This document shows, in pieces, positions 1-10,124 of a DNA stretch of 64,000 nt (positions are counted from its first letter, which is position 1; every line of letters begins with the position of its first letter). The position numbers and the translations under genes were made by a program. The notes below the pieces were generated by a model that saw only the letters and a list, made by a program, of their open reading frames with translations, did not search any database and was not told where the DNA came from. Origin of the DNA: Adiantum capillus-veneris (Eukaryota > Streptophyta > Polypodiopsida > Polypodiales > Pteridaceae); contig CM043942.1 of assembly GCA_014529385.2 (NCBI GenBank), forward strand, positions 108,701,141-108,765,140, read 5' to 3'.

Positions 1-287
1 CAGAAAATTGCAGAAAAAACGCAGAAATTGCAGAAAATGCAGAAATTGCAGAAAATTTAAAAAACGCAGAAATGCAGAAAACTGCAGAAATTGAAAACGC
101 CGAACTTGAAAATGCAAAAATTGCGGAAATTGAAAAAACGCAGACAATAGTAGAAATTGAAACTTGACAGCAAATGCAGAAAACGCAAAAAACAGAAATC
201 TCCACACACTCCTTCCCTGCCTTTCCTATGATAGAAATTGCACCACAAGGAAGCGTAAAGTGCTAACCGAGCTTAGTGTAGGGCATA
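1..287. repeat. A-rich degenerate tandem repeat in leader of element N1
   Basis: Short units of the type GCAGAAATT or GCAGAAAATT recur almost without interruption from 1 to about 200, with occasional AACGC variants. The block lies directly inside a minus-strand primer site at 288-305, so it is the start of the internal (leader) region of element N1, whose body lies beyond the left edge. No protein is supported here. Confidence 0.7.
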
Positions 288-305
288 TCCCCGGCAGCGG
301 CGCCA
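288..305 (-). promoter_or_regulatory. Primer-binding site of element N1 (Asp-tRNA-like)
   Basis: On the minus strand this reads TGGCGCCGCTGCCGGGGA, close to the complement of the 3' end of plant tRNA-Asp. It lies 4 bases inside the LTR edge at 310 and shares TTTGGCGCCGCTGCCGGGGA with element F (47465-47484). This marks where minus-strand DNA synthesis would start. Confidence 0.75.
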
Positions 306-545
306 AAAATGTGCGCTCCTTGCCGCACTGTCGAAGCAAGGGACTTGCCAATACACCGTGTGCGAGCCACAAACGGCTCCAAGCACACAACAAGCCTAAA
401 CTAGCAAGCTCAAGAAAACAAAGGGTGTGTCACTCACCGCTCTACGCTCGCCTTCGTGGTGGATTCCTCGCCGCGATGAAGAAGAAGCTGCAGTCGTGCC
501 GCGCTCAACCGCTTCGCCGCCGTCGTGCCTTCGTAATGCTCGATC

Positions 546-552
546 GCACACA

Positions 553-596
<44 letters not shown>

Positions 597-597
597 A
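546..597. repeat. CT/CA compound microsatellite
   Basis: A (CA)n run, then (CT)n, then (CA)n, inside the N1 LTR. It produces spurious open frames on both strands. Confidence 0.9.
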
Positions 598-688
598 GGA
601 GGTGAAGAAGAAGAAGAAGATGGAGATGGAGCAAGAGCACTCTTCAATTGCACAAATGAGAGAATGAGTAAAAATTAGGTTTAGTTGG

Positions 689-697
689 CTTTTATAG
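689..697 (-). promoter_or_regulatory. TATA box of the N1 LTR
   Basis: The minus strand reads CTATAAAAG, followed downstream by an untranslated stretch toward the primer site. Its place inside the LTR and its strand agree with the primer-site direction. Confidence 0.6.
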
Positions 698-893
698 GAG
701 CTCACCCCATTCACACTTGGGCGCCCATGCTTAACCAACTAATCCCTTGAATGTCCAAGTTAAAGTGCGCCTCTCATCGACGATCACTCTACCTTTCCCT
801 ATTGGACCGACAAGCCCGGTACCTGACTCTACCAAATACATAATACGCGTCCATCGTAGGTGATGGGGTGTCCGTGAGCCGTGAGGGTTAACA

Positions 894-1742
894 TCAACAG
901 ATTGAGGTCACCTGATATGTCACCATCAAGATATTCTCTAGAGTGATGTGAGAGGGGAGGGTAAATGCTGATTTTTCTTATTGTGACACATGGGGATAAG
1001 GCCTTGACCAGCATTTAAGAGCAGGTAAGGTGGCTGTTGAAACTGGAGGTTCTGCATATGTCAGGGGGGGACCTGCGGGGGGGAGGTGGCAGCTGGGTCC
1101 TCTTGAATATCAAATTCTCAAAAAATCCTCAACCATGGCTTCTTTTGACATGTGTTCTTTGAAAAAATCAGCATGTCTCTTTTCAACTCAAAAGTCTTTA
1201 TCCCTGTTGACTCACCTTTACCATAAGATTTTCCCCTTTTCTCCTCCTGTAACTGCATTGTTGATGCCCAATCATTGCTTCTAGTAATAGTGAATTGTTA
1301 CCTACCAAATACTTATGGTGCAGTAAAAAATATTTACCATGGGTAAAAAAAGTTACTGTAGGTAAAAAGTGATTTGTATTTACCATGTAGGTGAAAAATA
1401 TTTACTGTAGGTAAAAAATATTTATTGTGGTAAAAAATATTTACTGTCGGTAAAAAAGTGAAAACGGAGTATGCTGTGCTGTGAGTCCACACGAACATCC
1501 TCGTGTAAATTTCACTAGAAATTCACACCTAGAATGGGCTATTCTGTAAGATATAGGTTGTAGGCATGCATAAGAGCTCGTTCCCACGTATCTTCTGTCC
1601 ATGGCACTTTTTACTCTTTGGTGCTTGTGAAGTAGATTTTTCTTCTCTTTCGAGATCCCTTGGACTAGAGTATCCTCATCTCCCCAACAACTGACTGTGC
1701 CTTTATTGCATCTTCAGAAGGGGTCCTAAAAACCTTGCATCA
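894..1742 (-). mobile_element. Truncated 3' LTR of element A
   Basis: This 849-bp stretch matches 11287-12135 almost base for base, with a few substitutions. It ends in plus orientation with GCATCA, directly beside a pyrimidine run that is the minus-strand polypurine tract. The remaining 692 bp of the LTR (equivalent of 10595-11286) is missing here because element N1 joins at 893. Confidence 0.8.
1318..1458. repeat. AT-rich minisatellite in LTR A (first copy)
   Basis: About seven imperfect units of the type GGTAAAAAATATTTACTGT. The same array occurs in the other LTR at 11711-11851, so it is part of the LTR itself rather than a later expansion. Confidence 0.75.
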
Positions 1743-1747
1743 TATAG

Positions 1748-1758
1748 CCCTCCCCCTT
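1748..1758 (-). promoter_or_regulatory. Polypurine tract of element A
   Basis: The minus strand reads AAGGGGGAGGG, a few bases before the LTR start TGATGCAAGG. This is the expected plus-strand primer of a minus-oriented LTR element. Confidence 0.7.
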
Positions 1759-2098
1759 AAGCTAGAGGTATTTGATGCCTCTAGCTGTAGGTTGTGCTAC
1801 AATAGGGTTCTCTTGAATACTTACCCACCTGGTACCAATTGAATTTGCCATGTTACTGCTTTCTTGGCTGATGCACCCTGTTTAGTCCTTTCTGATGAAT
1901 AATTGTATCCATCCATGACTAACAACTGGTCTCCTAGACCCTTGGAAGCCATACCCCATCCATTGTCAATATCCGCTTTCACCGGTAGCATTCTCTTTTT
2001 TTCTTTTTTTCTTCTCTTTTTTTCTTTTTTTTTTTTCTTTTTTTTGTCTTCTCTTTTTTTTTTTTTTTTTTGAAACGACTATGTACATGATTGTTACC
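1759..2098. other. Non-coding 3' region of element A with T/C-rich tract
   Basis: Between the integrase end and the polypurine tract I see no supported gene. From about 1988 to 2072 there is a nearly pure T run broken by single C residues (purine-rich on the element's sense strand). Confidence 0.6.
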
Positions 2099-3373
2099 TT
2101 AGTTGGAGCTCGAATATGATGAGCTCTCCTCTGAACCATCCTTAGCATTGATTTCACCAGCATATGGCTGTGAAAGACGACATTGGTAGGCCTTCAATCG
2201 CCAACCATTTACCGGGGTCTGATGTACCTTACCATCTAGGTCACCTAGTTGGTAACTACCATTTGAGAACCTCTGTATCACTACAAAAGGGCCTTCCCAC
2301 TTAAGCAAGAACTTACCATCCTTCCTGCGATCAAAGCGATTGTCGTATCTGAGCACTAAAGAACCTTCCTTGATACCTTTCTTGACAAGGTTGGGATTGA
2401 ACTTCTTTCGTTTCTTCTCTGCCTGGGCTGCATAGTACTTCACTGCTAACTCTCAATCTAGCCCTAACCTCTCCAAATCGATGATTCTTCCTTCCACCTG
2501 CTTCTCTTGACTATCCTCTTGATGTGCTTTTAGAACTCGGAGGCTCGCTAGCTCCACTTCTATAGGCAATAGTGTCTCTTGCCCGTAAACCAAGTGAAAA
2601 GGTGTATACCCCAAGGATGTTTTAAAGGATGTTCTGTAGGCCCAAAGTGCTGCATCTAGGTGTTTGTCCCATGCCTTAGGATGTAAATGCACTTGCTTAG
2701 TGATGATTTTACATATAAGACCATTTACCTTTTCCACAAGACCATTGCACTGAGGGTAGTATGGTGTAGAGTGCCTGCGCTTGATTTTTAACTTGCTCAT
2801 CAATTGCCTGACTAAATCAGCTCGAAATCCCGGTCCCCTATCCGAGAGAATCTCCAAAGGTGTGCCAAAACGGCAACAAAGGCATTCAAAAATGAAATCA
2901 CTCACGTCCTTGGCTGTGATGCGCTTTGTGGGACGAGCTTTTGTCCATCTGGTCATGTACTCCACCCCCATAATGATGTATTCCTTCCCTGATTGAGTGC
3001 AAGGTAGTGGCCCTATTGCATCTATCCCCCATTTTTCAAATGGCCCATAGGTTTTGATTGGATGCTGATTTTCATGGGTAAGACGCCTTGGTCCAGCTTT
3101 TTGGCAAACCTCACATGTGCGGCACCAATGTTGTACATCTCGATGGAGGCTTGGCCACGTGAACCCTGCTTGTAAAATCTTTCTACTAGTAATCTCTTGT
3201 GCAAAGTGTCCACCACACACACCTTCATGACAACTCAACAAAATATCCTTTATCTCTTCGGATGCAGGAACTCTCCTTAAGACAGCATCTTTCCCTCTAC
3301 AATACAAGTCCTCATTCACTAAGCTATAGCTGGTAGCCTTTTTTGCCAACCACCTATGTTCACTTTTACTCAT
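2099..3373 (-). pseudogene. Element A integrase (zinc domain, DDE core, C-terminal module)
   Basis: Gypsy-type integrase, which would insert the element's DNA into nuclear DNA. The N-terminal HHCC zinc segment is visible (CHEGVCGGHF ... CRTCEVCQ), followed by the catalytic core with WGIDAIGP, a second Asp in SDRGPGF, and the Glu in GLVEKVNG, and then the C-terminal module around KWEGPFVVIQRFSNGSYQL. No chromodomain is evident. One in-frame stop at 2453-2455 separates core and C-terminal region; otherwise the frame is continuous across both parts. The frame upstream (3374-3433) connects to the RNase H region through another stop. The protein would not be made in full, so this is a recent but dead copy. 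Confidence 0.85.
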
Positions 3374-3433
3374 ACCAGAGGGTGCTTCACAATGCTCAAG
3401 AAAGTAAAGTAAATCATGCAGCTCCTCCTTTCC

Positions 3434-5094
3434 CTAGTATAAAGGACTTTTCACAAGGATAGCACCTACTATGAGAGTTTGTAGTTCTTCACCTGCTAAG
3501 GCATCTGCTTCTCGATTTTGATCTCTAGGTACAAAGTGCACTCGAACTTCTTTAAAACCCTTCAACAAGGCCTTTGCTTCCCTCATCTTAACAGACAATT
3601 TGTCATTTTTACAGGCCCATACACCAACCATTTGCTTAACAATCAACATGGAGTCACCAAAAACATTTAGCTTTGTGATGCCCTGAGAAAGACAACATTG
3701 CAACCCTAAAACAAGGGCATGGTACTCTGCCTCATTGTTAGAATGAACCTCTTTCAGATGAAACCCTTTTGCAAAGATCTTATCCTTCTCTGGACCTAAT
3801 ATTACTATGCCTGCTGATGCCTTGTCTTTGGTCCTCTTGTAAGCCCCATCAAAATACAGACTGTGTGCTCCCAGTAGAACGTCAGGCTCCGGGATAGGCG
3901 GTACCTTACTAGGTGCCTCTTTCTTGGCCTTCTCATAACACCTTTGTGTGAGGACATCTGCCAAACAAGCACGGGTGGAATCCTCTACTTGTAGTGTGTA
4001 GTCAAACTCTTGAAGCTGCACCACCCACTTTGCTATTCTTTGAGACAATTCCATGTGTTGTAGGGCATATGGAAAAACCTCCTCAGTTGTGATCACCACA
4101 AATTGTCTCGGAAGTAAGTAAGCCCGAAACTTCTCCACTGCAAACTTAAGAGCTAGCACCAATTGCTCAGTTGCACTGAAACCCTTTTCAGCAGCTGTCA
4201 TCACTCTACTAGAGAAGTAGACTGGTCTCATGAGATATGTCTTTGGGTCTTTTTGCATCAAGACAGCTCCTAGAGCTTCTGGACCTACACTAGGATTTAC
4301 ATAGAATAATTCACCCCATGCGGGTTGTAGGACGACAGGCAATGAGCTCAAAATGGTTTTAACTTCTTGAAAGCACCTTTCACCCTCCTCACTCCATGTC
4401 AATGTAGTGTGTTTAGTGAGCTGCTGCAAAGGATAGATTGCCTAAGAAAGAGATGTATGAATCATCCCATGTAGCGTACCTTTTGAATGAAGGAGACTAG
4501 TTGCTTCACGTTTGAAGGAGCAGGTAAAGCTAACAATGTCTTTACCTTTTCAGGGTCATCCTCAATACCATCTTGAGACACAACATGGCCTAGTAGAGTG
4601 ACCTTGCTCTCACCTATGTGGCACTTGTCTTTATTCAATTGCCCACCCAATTGGGCCAGACGGGTGAAACCTTCATCAACCTTGGACAGATGTACTTCCC
4701 TAGAGCTGTAAATGCAAAAATCATCAATGAAGACTCGTATGGACTTACCAAAGTAAGGTTGAAACACCAAGTTCATAAACCTCTAGAAAGTAGCTGGGGC
4801 ATTAGTTAAACCAAAAGGCATAACTCTATAAGCTAAACACCCCCAAGGTGTTATGAAGGTAGTCTTTCTTTGGTCTTCATCTGCAATTCTGATTTGGAAG
4901 TAGCCTGAGTACCCATCACACACTGTGTACCTTTCATGACCAGCCACTTCATTTAGTATTTCATCTTGAAAAGGCAAAGGAAAATGGTCCCTTTTTGTGG
5001 CTGCGTTTAGAGGCTTGTAATCCACACATACCCTCCACTTCCCATTTTTCTTTGGTGCTACCACAACTGGAGACACCCACTCAGAATCTTCCAC
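3434..5094 (-). pseudogene. Element A reverse transcriptase, RNase H and archaeal-type RNase H
   Basis: RT begins near 5094 (WVSPVVVAPKKNGKWRVCVD), with FQIRIADEDQRKT, the FGLTNAPATF motif and a catalytic FIDDFCIYS box near 4700 (the usual tyrosine is Phe). RNase H of the retroviral type follows at about 4330-4070. A second RNase H domain of the archaeal type follows (DGAYKRTKDKASAGIVI ... NNEAEYHALV ... GDSMLIVKQ, about 3870-3640). The doubled RNase H is characteristic of Tat elements. There is a stop near 4777-4782 after APATF, and a frameshift with stop around 4430-4461, so the polyprotein is broken. Gag-protease lies upstream in another frame (shift near 5136). Confidence 0.85.
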
Positions 5095-5135
5095 TGGGTA
5101 GATAAATCCTGCCTTGAGTAATCTTTTTACTTCTT

Positions 5136-7292
5136 TTAAGAGTCATCTTGTTGCACTAGCCCTAATCTCCTTAGCCTTTGCACCACTGGTTTGGCACCTT
5201 CCTTTAATTGGATATGGTGTTGGGTTACCGTCACTCCTTTAATGTGCTCATAATCAGTTATAAAGAGGCCAACATGCTTCTTTAGTACCTTCAAATAGGG
5301 TTCTCTCTCTTCTTCTAGTAGGTCCTTAGCTAGCATCTCCTCTAAGCCTGTGGCTTCTTCCTTGTTTAGAGATTCTTGACCACCTTCTCCTTCTGGGTTT
5401 CGCAGTATTATACCCATGACTTCCAAAGAGCTAGCATCCTCCTCAGATGACTCATCCTCAGATGAAGAGCAGCTGCTTGTGCTCCATTCATCCATAGAAG
5501 TCTCCATCTCTAGGTCTTGTTGTCTACCCTGCTTCATGTCATACACAATTTTTTGTTGCTTGCCACCTACCTTATGATTTGGTCGCAACTCAAGGGAACC
5601 TATCTCCCAATCTTGCCTAGCTTTCATAGCCATAAGCCAAGGTCTTCCAAGGATTAGCGGATAGCCCTCCCCCTTAGTTGGGATCACATAAGCATCAATT
5701 GAGATTGCCACACCAAAAGCTGAAACCTTCACTCCATTAACCTTTCCCACACAAGCCACCCTTACATTATTTGCCATCTTAGCTTGTAAGGAAGTTTGCT
5801 CGTTTACTTCCAAACCCAACCTGTGCATTAATTTCTCTGTCATAACACAAATCTTGGCTCCACCATCTACGTACACATTGGAGACTCGCTGACTCTTAAT
5901 CTCTGCATCAATGACTGGCACGATATCCTTCATGCCTCTTGCACTAATAGACCCAACTGACTTTGCCTTAGCCCTCCTGGTGCTGACCATCTTAGACCAA
6001 GTTCTACGCATCTTTGGGGAAAGGTGGAGGAGTTGTTGCCATGAAATCTTTGGTCCTTGCTTACTCACATCTGCTACCAGGTCGTAAGGTATGGATCCTA
6101 CCCCAAGTGGAAAGTCTTCTACTCCTATGTGCCTCCTTGACCTACTCTTCCTTTTCTTGTCTCCTATCACTTGGGAGGAACCCTCATTCCCTTTATCCGG
6201 CTCTGAAGCTTCCATTTCATCAATTCTTTGTCTCCTAACTCTCTTTATTGGCATGGCAACAGCTTCCTCCATTTTTTCTTTCCCTTTATCCTTACCATTG
6301 TCAAGACTTATGACAGAAACAGCCCTGTCCTCCCCTCCCGATGGTAGTGGAGGGATCTCTGCTGGTGCTTGTGGTGGTGGAGGAGGGGGTCTCAATATTT
6401 GGATTGGTGGAGCCACGTGTGCATTTTGTCCATTTAGTGGCCTAGCTCGAGGAGGAGTGACTTGCTGGCGAGGAGGCCGTCTTTGATTACCATTTCCTTG
6501 ATAGCATCGTGGATGGGGGCAATAATACATGCCGTGACCTACCTCTCCACAGTTGTAGCAAATGTACTCACGTGCTTGCTTTTGTCCTTCTTGTCTATTT
6601 CGTTCATTTCCTGGCTGGGGAGCCCTTACACCTTGAACCAGATTGATGGACAGGCTCTCTAGTTGATTGGTGATTTGTTGAAGTAATTCTTGTTGAGAGG
6701 ACTCTTGGTCTGTTGCTCCTGTCCCTGCTACTACCCTTGACGTAGGTTGAGCTAGCGGTGGAGGCTCCATTCCCCCTTGTAGTTGAGCTTGGAATTTTAA
6801 CTTCCTATCATTCTCCCTTGCATAAGTCATAGCTTTATCAAAGGTATCTGGGAATTTACCTTTTACCTTTTCTCGAAGGATGGGGTAAAGCCCTGCCAGG
6901 AAACGGTCCTTCTTTAGGCATTCTGGTGCCCTTTCTCCTTCACCTAGTGATGCACACCATTTCTCCCACAGGTTGGAAAACTTTCCTTCATAGCTTCTAT
7001 AGTCATTGGGTGATGTTTGGCGTAGCTCTAAGAGCTGTCTCCATATCTCCTCTGGAGGCTCATGGCGGCGAAATTCTTCGATGAAGGCCATCTTTAAGGA
7101 CTCCCAGTCTCTTCTTTCTTCAGGTGCCAAATTTTGATACCATAATTTTGCACCTTCCCTCAAGACCAAAGGAAAGGCCCTTAACTTAGTAGCTTCATCA
7201 TCCCTTCCCGATACCAGAAAGGCCATTTCCAAATTATCCAAAAAGTCTGGAGCAACCTCCCCAGGCTTACCATAAAAATTAGGGAAGGCCAT
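5136..7292 (-). CDS. Element A gag-protease polyprotein
   Basis: An uninterrupted frame of about 718 residues from the first ATG (MAFPNF) at 7292; the frame is open a few codons further upstream without ATG. A capsid-like gag domain occupies about residues 1-130 (KLWYQNLAPEERRDWE), then a proline-rich linker. One zinc knuckle, CYNCGEVGHGMYYC (CX2CX4HX4C), lies near residue 245. A basic/acidic region follows, then a retropepsin-like domain near residue 475 with DGGAKICVM in place of the usual DSGA and ILGRPWL near 540. The end reaches VVQRLRRLGLV, just before RT. The downstream RT is in another frame, joined by a single-base shift, which could be decay or programmed. It is the one large intact reading frame of element A. 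Confidence 0.8.
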   Translation of the reverse strand: MAFPNFYGKPGEVAPDFLDNLEMAFLVSGRDDEATKLRAFPLVLREGAKLWYQNLAPEERRDWESLKMAFIEEFRRHEPPEEIWRQLLELRQTSPNDYRSYEGKFSNLWEKWCASLGEGERAPECLKKDRFLAGLYPILREKVKGKFPDTFDKAMTYARENDRKLKFQAQLQGGMEPPPLAQPTSRVVAGTGATDQESSQQELLQQITNQLESLSINLVQGVRAPQPGNERNRQEGQKQAREYICYNCGEVGHGMYYCPHPRCYQGNGNQRRPPRQQVTPPRARPLNGQNAHVAPPIQILRPPPPPPQAPAEIPPLPSGGEDRAVSVISLDNGKDKGKEKMEEAVAMPIKRVRRQRIDEMEASEPDKGNEGSSQVIGDKKRKSRSRRHIGVEDFPLGVGSIPYDLVADVSKQGPKISWQQLLHLSPKMRRTWSKMVSTRRAKAKSVGSISARGMKDIVPVIDAEIKSQRVSNVYVDGGAKICVMTEKLMHRLGLEVNEQTSLQAKMANNVRVACVGKVNGVKVSAFGVAISIDAYVIPTKGEGYPLILGRPWLMAMKARQDWEIGSLELRPNHKVGGKQQKIVYDMKQGRQQDLEMETSMDEWSTSSCSSSEDESSEEDASSLEVMGIILRNPEGEGGQESLNKEEATGLEEMLAKDLLEEEREPYLKVLKKHVGLFITDYEHIKGVTVTQHHIQLKEGAKPVVQRLRRLGLVQQDDS

Positions 7293-7383
7293 AAGTGAGA
7301 GAGTAAACAATTACACAAACAGCTCCAATTTATTTTAAAATAGAGTATGGTAATTACAATTTGGAGCTTTAGCACAACTTAGC

Positions 7384-7611
7384 TCAAAATAGGATGAAGA
7401 TCGACACATCAAAGGAATGGTAATAGTCTAGTAAGGGTAGAATGACAGGATGAGGAGAGCGCAAGATTTCCCCAAGTCTCTCGGCTCCAAACAATAGGGC
7501 TATTCTTTGCTGATAAAAGATTTTTCTATCAATACAAATATTCACACGGATATGACGCACAAAATGGAAAGGAAACATGCGGGGATCATCATTCTCATTA
7601 TTGGCATCCAT
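7384..7611 (-). CDS. Small ORF upstream of gag in element A (copy 1)
   Basis: A 75-residue frame from ATG (MDANNENDDPRMFPFHFVRH) to a stop 92 bases before gag. No family recognised. Its exact duplicate is at 9310-9537. Preservation in both copies only reflects the recent duplication, so coding status is uncertain. Confidence 0.35.
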   Translation of the reverse strand: MDANNENDDPRMFPFHFVRHIRVNICIDRKIFYQQRIALLFGAERLGEILRSPHPVILPLLDYYHSFDVSIFILF

Positions 7612-7627
7612 ACTTACACACAAGAGC

Positions 7628-8161
7628 CTAGCTTAGTTGCACCACCTTGGGACCAATGAGCCTGATCAGCCACAAAAGGTCAGCACCTCGGATCACTTCG
7701 ACTCTTCCTGATGCATCTGTGAAGACGTAAGGCGTGATGGCAACACTTTGTACAATGCTGAGCCTTTTAGCAAGCAACAATTGGATGCTATTACCATAAT
7801 CAGCATGACGAATGAAAGTGACACCATTAATGTGCAGCACATCATCAACTAAGATAGTTTCCTTAGATTGAGATAACTTCTTGAAAATTAGCAGCAAAGG
7901 TAGGGCAGGGAGGCTTTTCACCCGGTCTCCAAAGCACTTTGGACAATATCCAAAGTGATCTTCACGCGGACAGGAGGTTGGCTTGGGATTGGTGGTGTCT
8001 GGATTCACAAAGTGCACTGGGAGCACTCGCAGACGGGCGGCAATCTTGTAGGCAAGCCTTCCCCTCTTTGCTTCAGGAGGATTTAGGGGTGAGAGTCGTG
8101 GTTGCAAGTTGGAGGTTGAAGTTGGTTGCTCACTAGCCGTTTTCTTGCCTGTAGTGGTCAT
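7628..8161 (-). CDS. ORF1 of element A upstream of gag (copy 1)
   Basis: A 177-residue frame from the first ATG (MTTTGKKTASEQPTS); the frame is open a further 17 codons upstream. The N-terminal part is polar and basic (EAKRGRLAYKIAARLRV). The middle has CPREDHFGYCPKC, a possible metal-binding cluster. The C-terminal half is hydrophobic/basic and compact (VDDVLHINGVTFIRHADYG, VFTDASGRVEVIRGADLLWL). No named family is recognised. Ogre-type Tat elements are known to carry an ORF of unknown function before gag, and this position fits. The exact copy at 9554-10087 lies in the duplicated block. Confidence 0.5.
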   Translation of the reverse strand: MTTTGKKTASEQPTSTSNLQPRLSPLNPPEAKRGRLAYKIAARLRVLPVHFVNPDTTNPKPTSCPREDHFGYCPKCFGDRVKSLPALPLLLIFKKLSQSKETILVDDVLHINGVTFIRHADYGNSIQLLLAKRLSIVQSVAITPYVFTDASGRVEVIRGADLLWLIRLIGPKVVQLS

Positions 8162-8235
8162 GTAATCCCTTATTAATGAGATTAAGCCAAATGTTACCTT
8201 ACGCTTGAGCACGCGCTGCGGCCTTGGGCCACTTA

Positions 8236-8340
8236 GGTGTAGAGGTGATCTTCCTCCTCTTAGTCGGCTCCTCAGGAAAGAGAGGTCTGGTGTAGAGGTG
8301 ATCTTCCTCCTCTTAGTCGGCTCCTCAGGAAAGAGAGGTC
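8236..8340. repeat. 53-bp direct repeat at the duplication junction
   Basis: Two adjacent copies (8236-8287 and 8289-8340) of a segment starting GGTGTAGAGGTGATC. A third copy is at 10162-10213, the far end of the right-hand 1.9-kb unit. The junction at 8340/8341 joins the end of this segment to the middle of gag. Confidence 0.9.
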
Positions 8341-9218
8341 ACGTGTGCATTTTGTCCATTTAGTGGCCTAGCTCGAGGAGGAGTGACTTGCTGGCGAGGA
8401 GGCCGTCTTTGATTACCATTTCCTTGATAGCATCGTGGATGGGGGCAATAATACATGCCGTGACCTACCTCTCCACAGTTGTAGCAAATGTACTCACGTG
8501 CTTGCTTTTGTCCTTCTTGTCTATTTCGTTCATTTCCTGGCTGGGGAGCCCTTACACCTTGAACCAGATTGATGGACAGGCTCTCTAGTTGATTGGTGAT
8601 TTGTTGAAGTAATTCTTGTTGAGAGGACTCTTGGTCTGTTGCTCCTGTCCCTGCTACTACCCTTGACGTAGGTTGAGCTAGCGGTGGAGGCTCCATTCCC
8701 CCTTGTAGTTGAGCTTGGAATTTTAACTTCCTATCATTCTCCCTTGCATAAGTCATAGCTTTATCAAAGGTATCTGGGAATTTACCTTTTACCTTTTCTC
8801 GAAGGATGGGGTAAAGCCCTGCCAGGAAACGGTCCTTCTTTAGGCATTCTGGTGCCCTTTCTCCTTCACCTAGTGATGCACACCATTTCTCCCACAGGTT
8901 GGAAAACTTTCCTTCATAGCTTCTATAGTCATTGGGTGATGTTTGGCGTAGCTCTAAGAGCTGTCTCCATATCTCCTCTGGAGGCTCATGGCGGCGAAAT
9001 TCTTCGATGAAGGCCATCTTTAAGGACTCCCAGTCTCTTCTTTCTTCAGGTGCCAAATTTTGATACCATAATTTTGCACCTTCCCTCAAGACCAAAGGAA
9101 AGGCCCTTAACTTAGTAGCTTCATCATCCCTTCCCGATACCAGAAAGGCCATTTCCAAATTATCCAAAAAGTCTGGAGCAACCTCCCCAGGCTTACCATA
9201 AAAATTAGGGAAGGCCAT
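8325..9218 (-). pseudogene. Truncated duplicate of gag 5' half (element A copy 2)
   Basis: Identical to the first part of the gag at 7292 downward: capsid-like domain and the single zinc knuckle. It is cut at the duplication junction (8340), after which only a few codons remain before a stop. It would give a roughly 297-residue capsid-plus-zinc-knuckle protein without protease. In minus-strand order it precedes the full gag, so a transcript from the right LTR would meet this short gag first. Confidence 0.8.
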
Positions 9219-9309
9219 AAGTGAGAGAGTAAACAATTACACAAACAGCTCCAATTTATTTTAAAATAGAGTATGGTAATTACAATTTGGAGCTTTAGCA
9301 CAACTTAGC

Positions 9310-9537
9310 TCAAAATAGGATGAAGATCGACACATCAAAGGAATGGTAATAGTCTAGTAAGGGTAGAATGACAGGATGAGGAGAGCGCAAGATTTCCCCA
9401 AGTCTCTCGGCTCCAAACAATAGGGCTATTCTTTGCTGATAAAAGATTTTTCTATCAATACAAATATTCACACGGATATGACGCACAAAATGGAAAGGAA
9501 ACATGCGGGGATCATCATTCTCATTATTGGCATCCAT
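9310..9537 (-). CDS. Small ORF upstream of gag in element A (copy 2)
   Basis: Exact copy of the ORF at 7384-7611. Function unknown; coding status uncertain. Confidence 0.35.
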   Translation of the reverse strand: MDANNENDDPRMFPFHFVRHIRVNICIDRKIFYQQRIALLFGAERLGEILRSPHPVILPLLDYYHSFDVSIFILF

Positions 9538-9553
9538 ACTTACACACAAGAGC

Positions 9554-10087
9554 CTAGCTTAGTTGCACCACCTTGGGACCAATGAGCCTGATCAGCCACA
9601 AAAGGTCAGCACCTCGGATCACTTCGACTCTTCCTGATGCATCTGTGAAGACGTAAGGCGTGATGGCAACACTTTGTACAATGCTGAGCCTTTTAGCAAG
9701 CAACAATTGGATGCTATTACCATAATCAGCATGACGAATGAAAGTGACACCATTAATGTGCAGCACATCATCAACTAAGATAGTTTCCTTAGATTGAGAT
9801 AACTTCTTGAAAATTAGCAGCAAAGGTAGGGCAGGGAGGCTTTTCACCCGGTCTCCAAAGCACTTTGGACAATATCCAAAGTGATCTTCACGCGGACAGG
9901 AGGTTGGCTTGGGATTGGTGGTGTCTGGATTCACAAAGTGCACTGGGAGCACTCGCAGACGGGCGGCAATCTTGTAGGCAAGCCTTCCCCTCTTTGCTTC
10001 AGGAGGATTTAGGGGTGAGAGTCGTGGTTGCAAGTTGGAGGTTGAAGTTGGTTGCTCACTAGCCGTTTTCTTGCCTGTAGTGGTCAT
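9554..10087 (-). CDS. ORF1 of element A (copy 2)
   Basis: Exact copy of the 177-residue ORF at 7628-8161. This copy is the one preceded by the original leader ORFs (10125-10522), so it is probably in the ancestral position. Confidence 0.5.
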   Translation of the reverse strand: MTTTGKKTASEQPTSTSNLQPRLSPLNPPEAKRGRLAYKIAARLRVLPVHFVNPDTTNPKPTSCPREDHFGYCPKCFGDRVKSLPALPLLLIFKKLSQSKETILVDDVLHINGVTFIRHADYGNSIQLLLAKRLSIVQSVAITPYVFTDASGRVEVIRGADLLWLIRLIGPKVVQLS

Positions 10088-10124
10088 GTAATCCCTTATT
10101 AATGAGATTAAGCCAAATGTTACC

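Larger units (their letters stand above)
310..893 (-). mobile_element. 5' LTR of element N1, inserted into the LTR of element A
   Basis: In plus orientation the segment begins TGTGCG beside the primer site and ends GTTAACA, giving TG...CA termini (584 bp). It holds a minus-strand TATA box and a CT/CA microsatellite. Immediately to its right (894) begins sequence homologous to the middle of element A's other LTR (11287 onward), so N1 appears to have inserted into A's left LTR. A candidate target duplication is TCAAC at 894-898. Only one LTR is in view, so its outer edge is inferred from the homology break. Confidence 0.6.

Noticed and set aside
434-738. Open frames with Ser/Leu or Arg/Glu runs
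   Set aside because: They are produced by the CT/CA microsatellite and lie inside an LTR; no protein similarity.
6014-6662. Plus-strand frames inside gag-protease of element A
   Set aside because: Antisense shadows of a continuous minus-strand polyprotein with recognised motifs.
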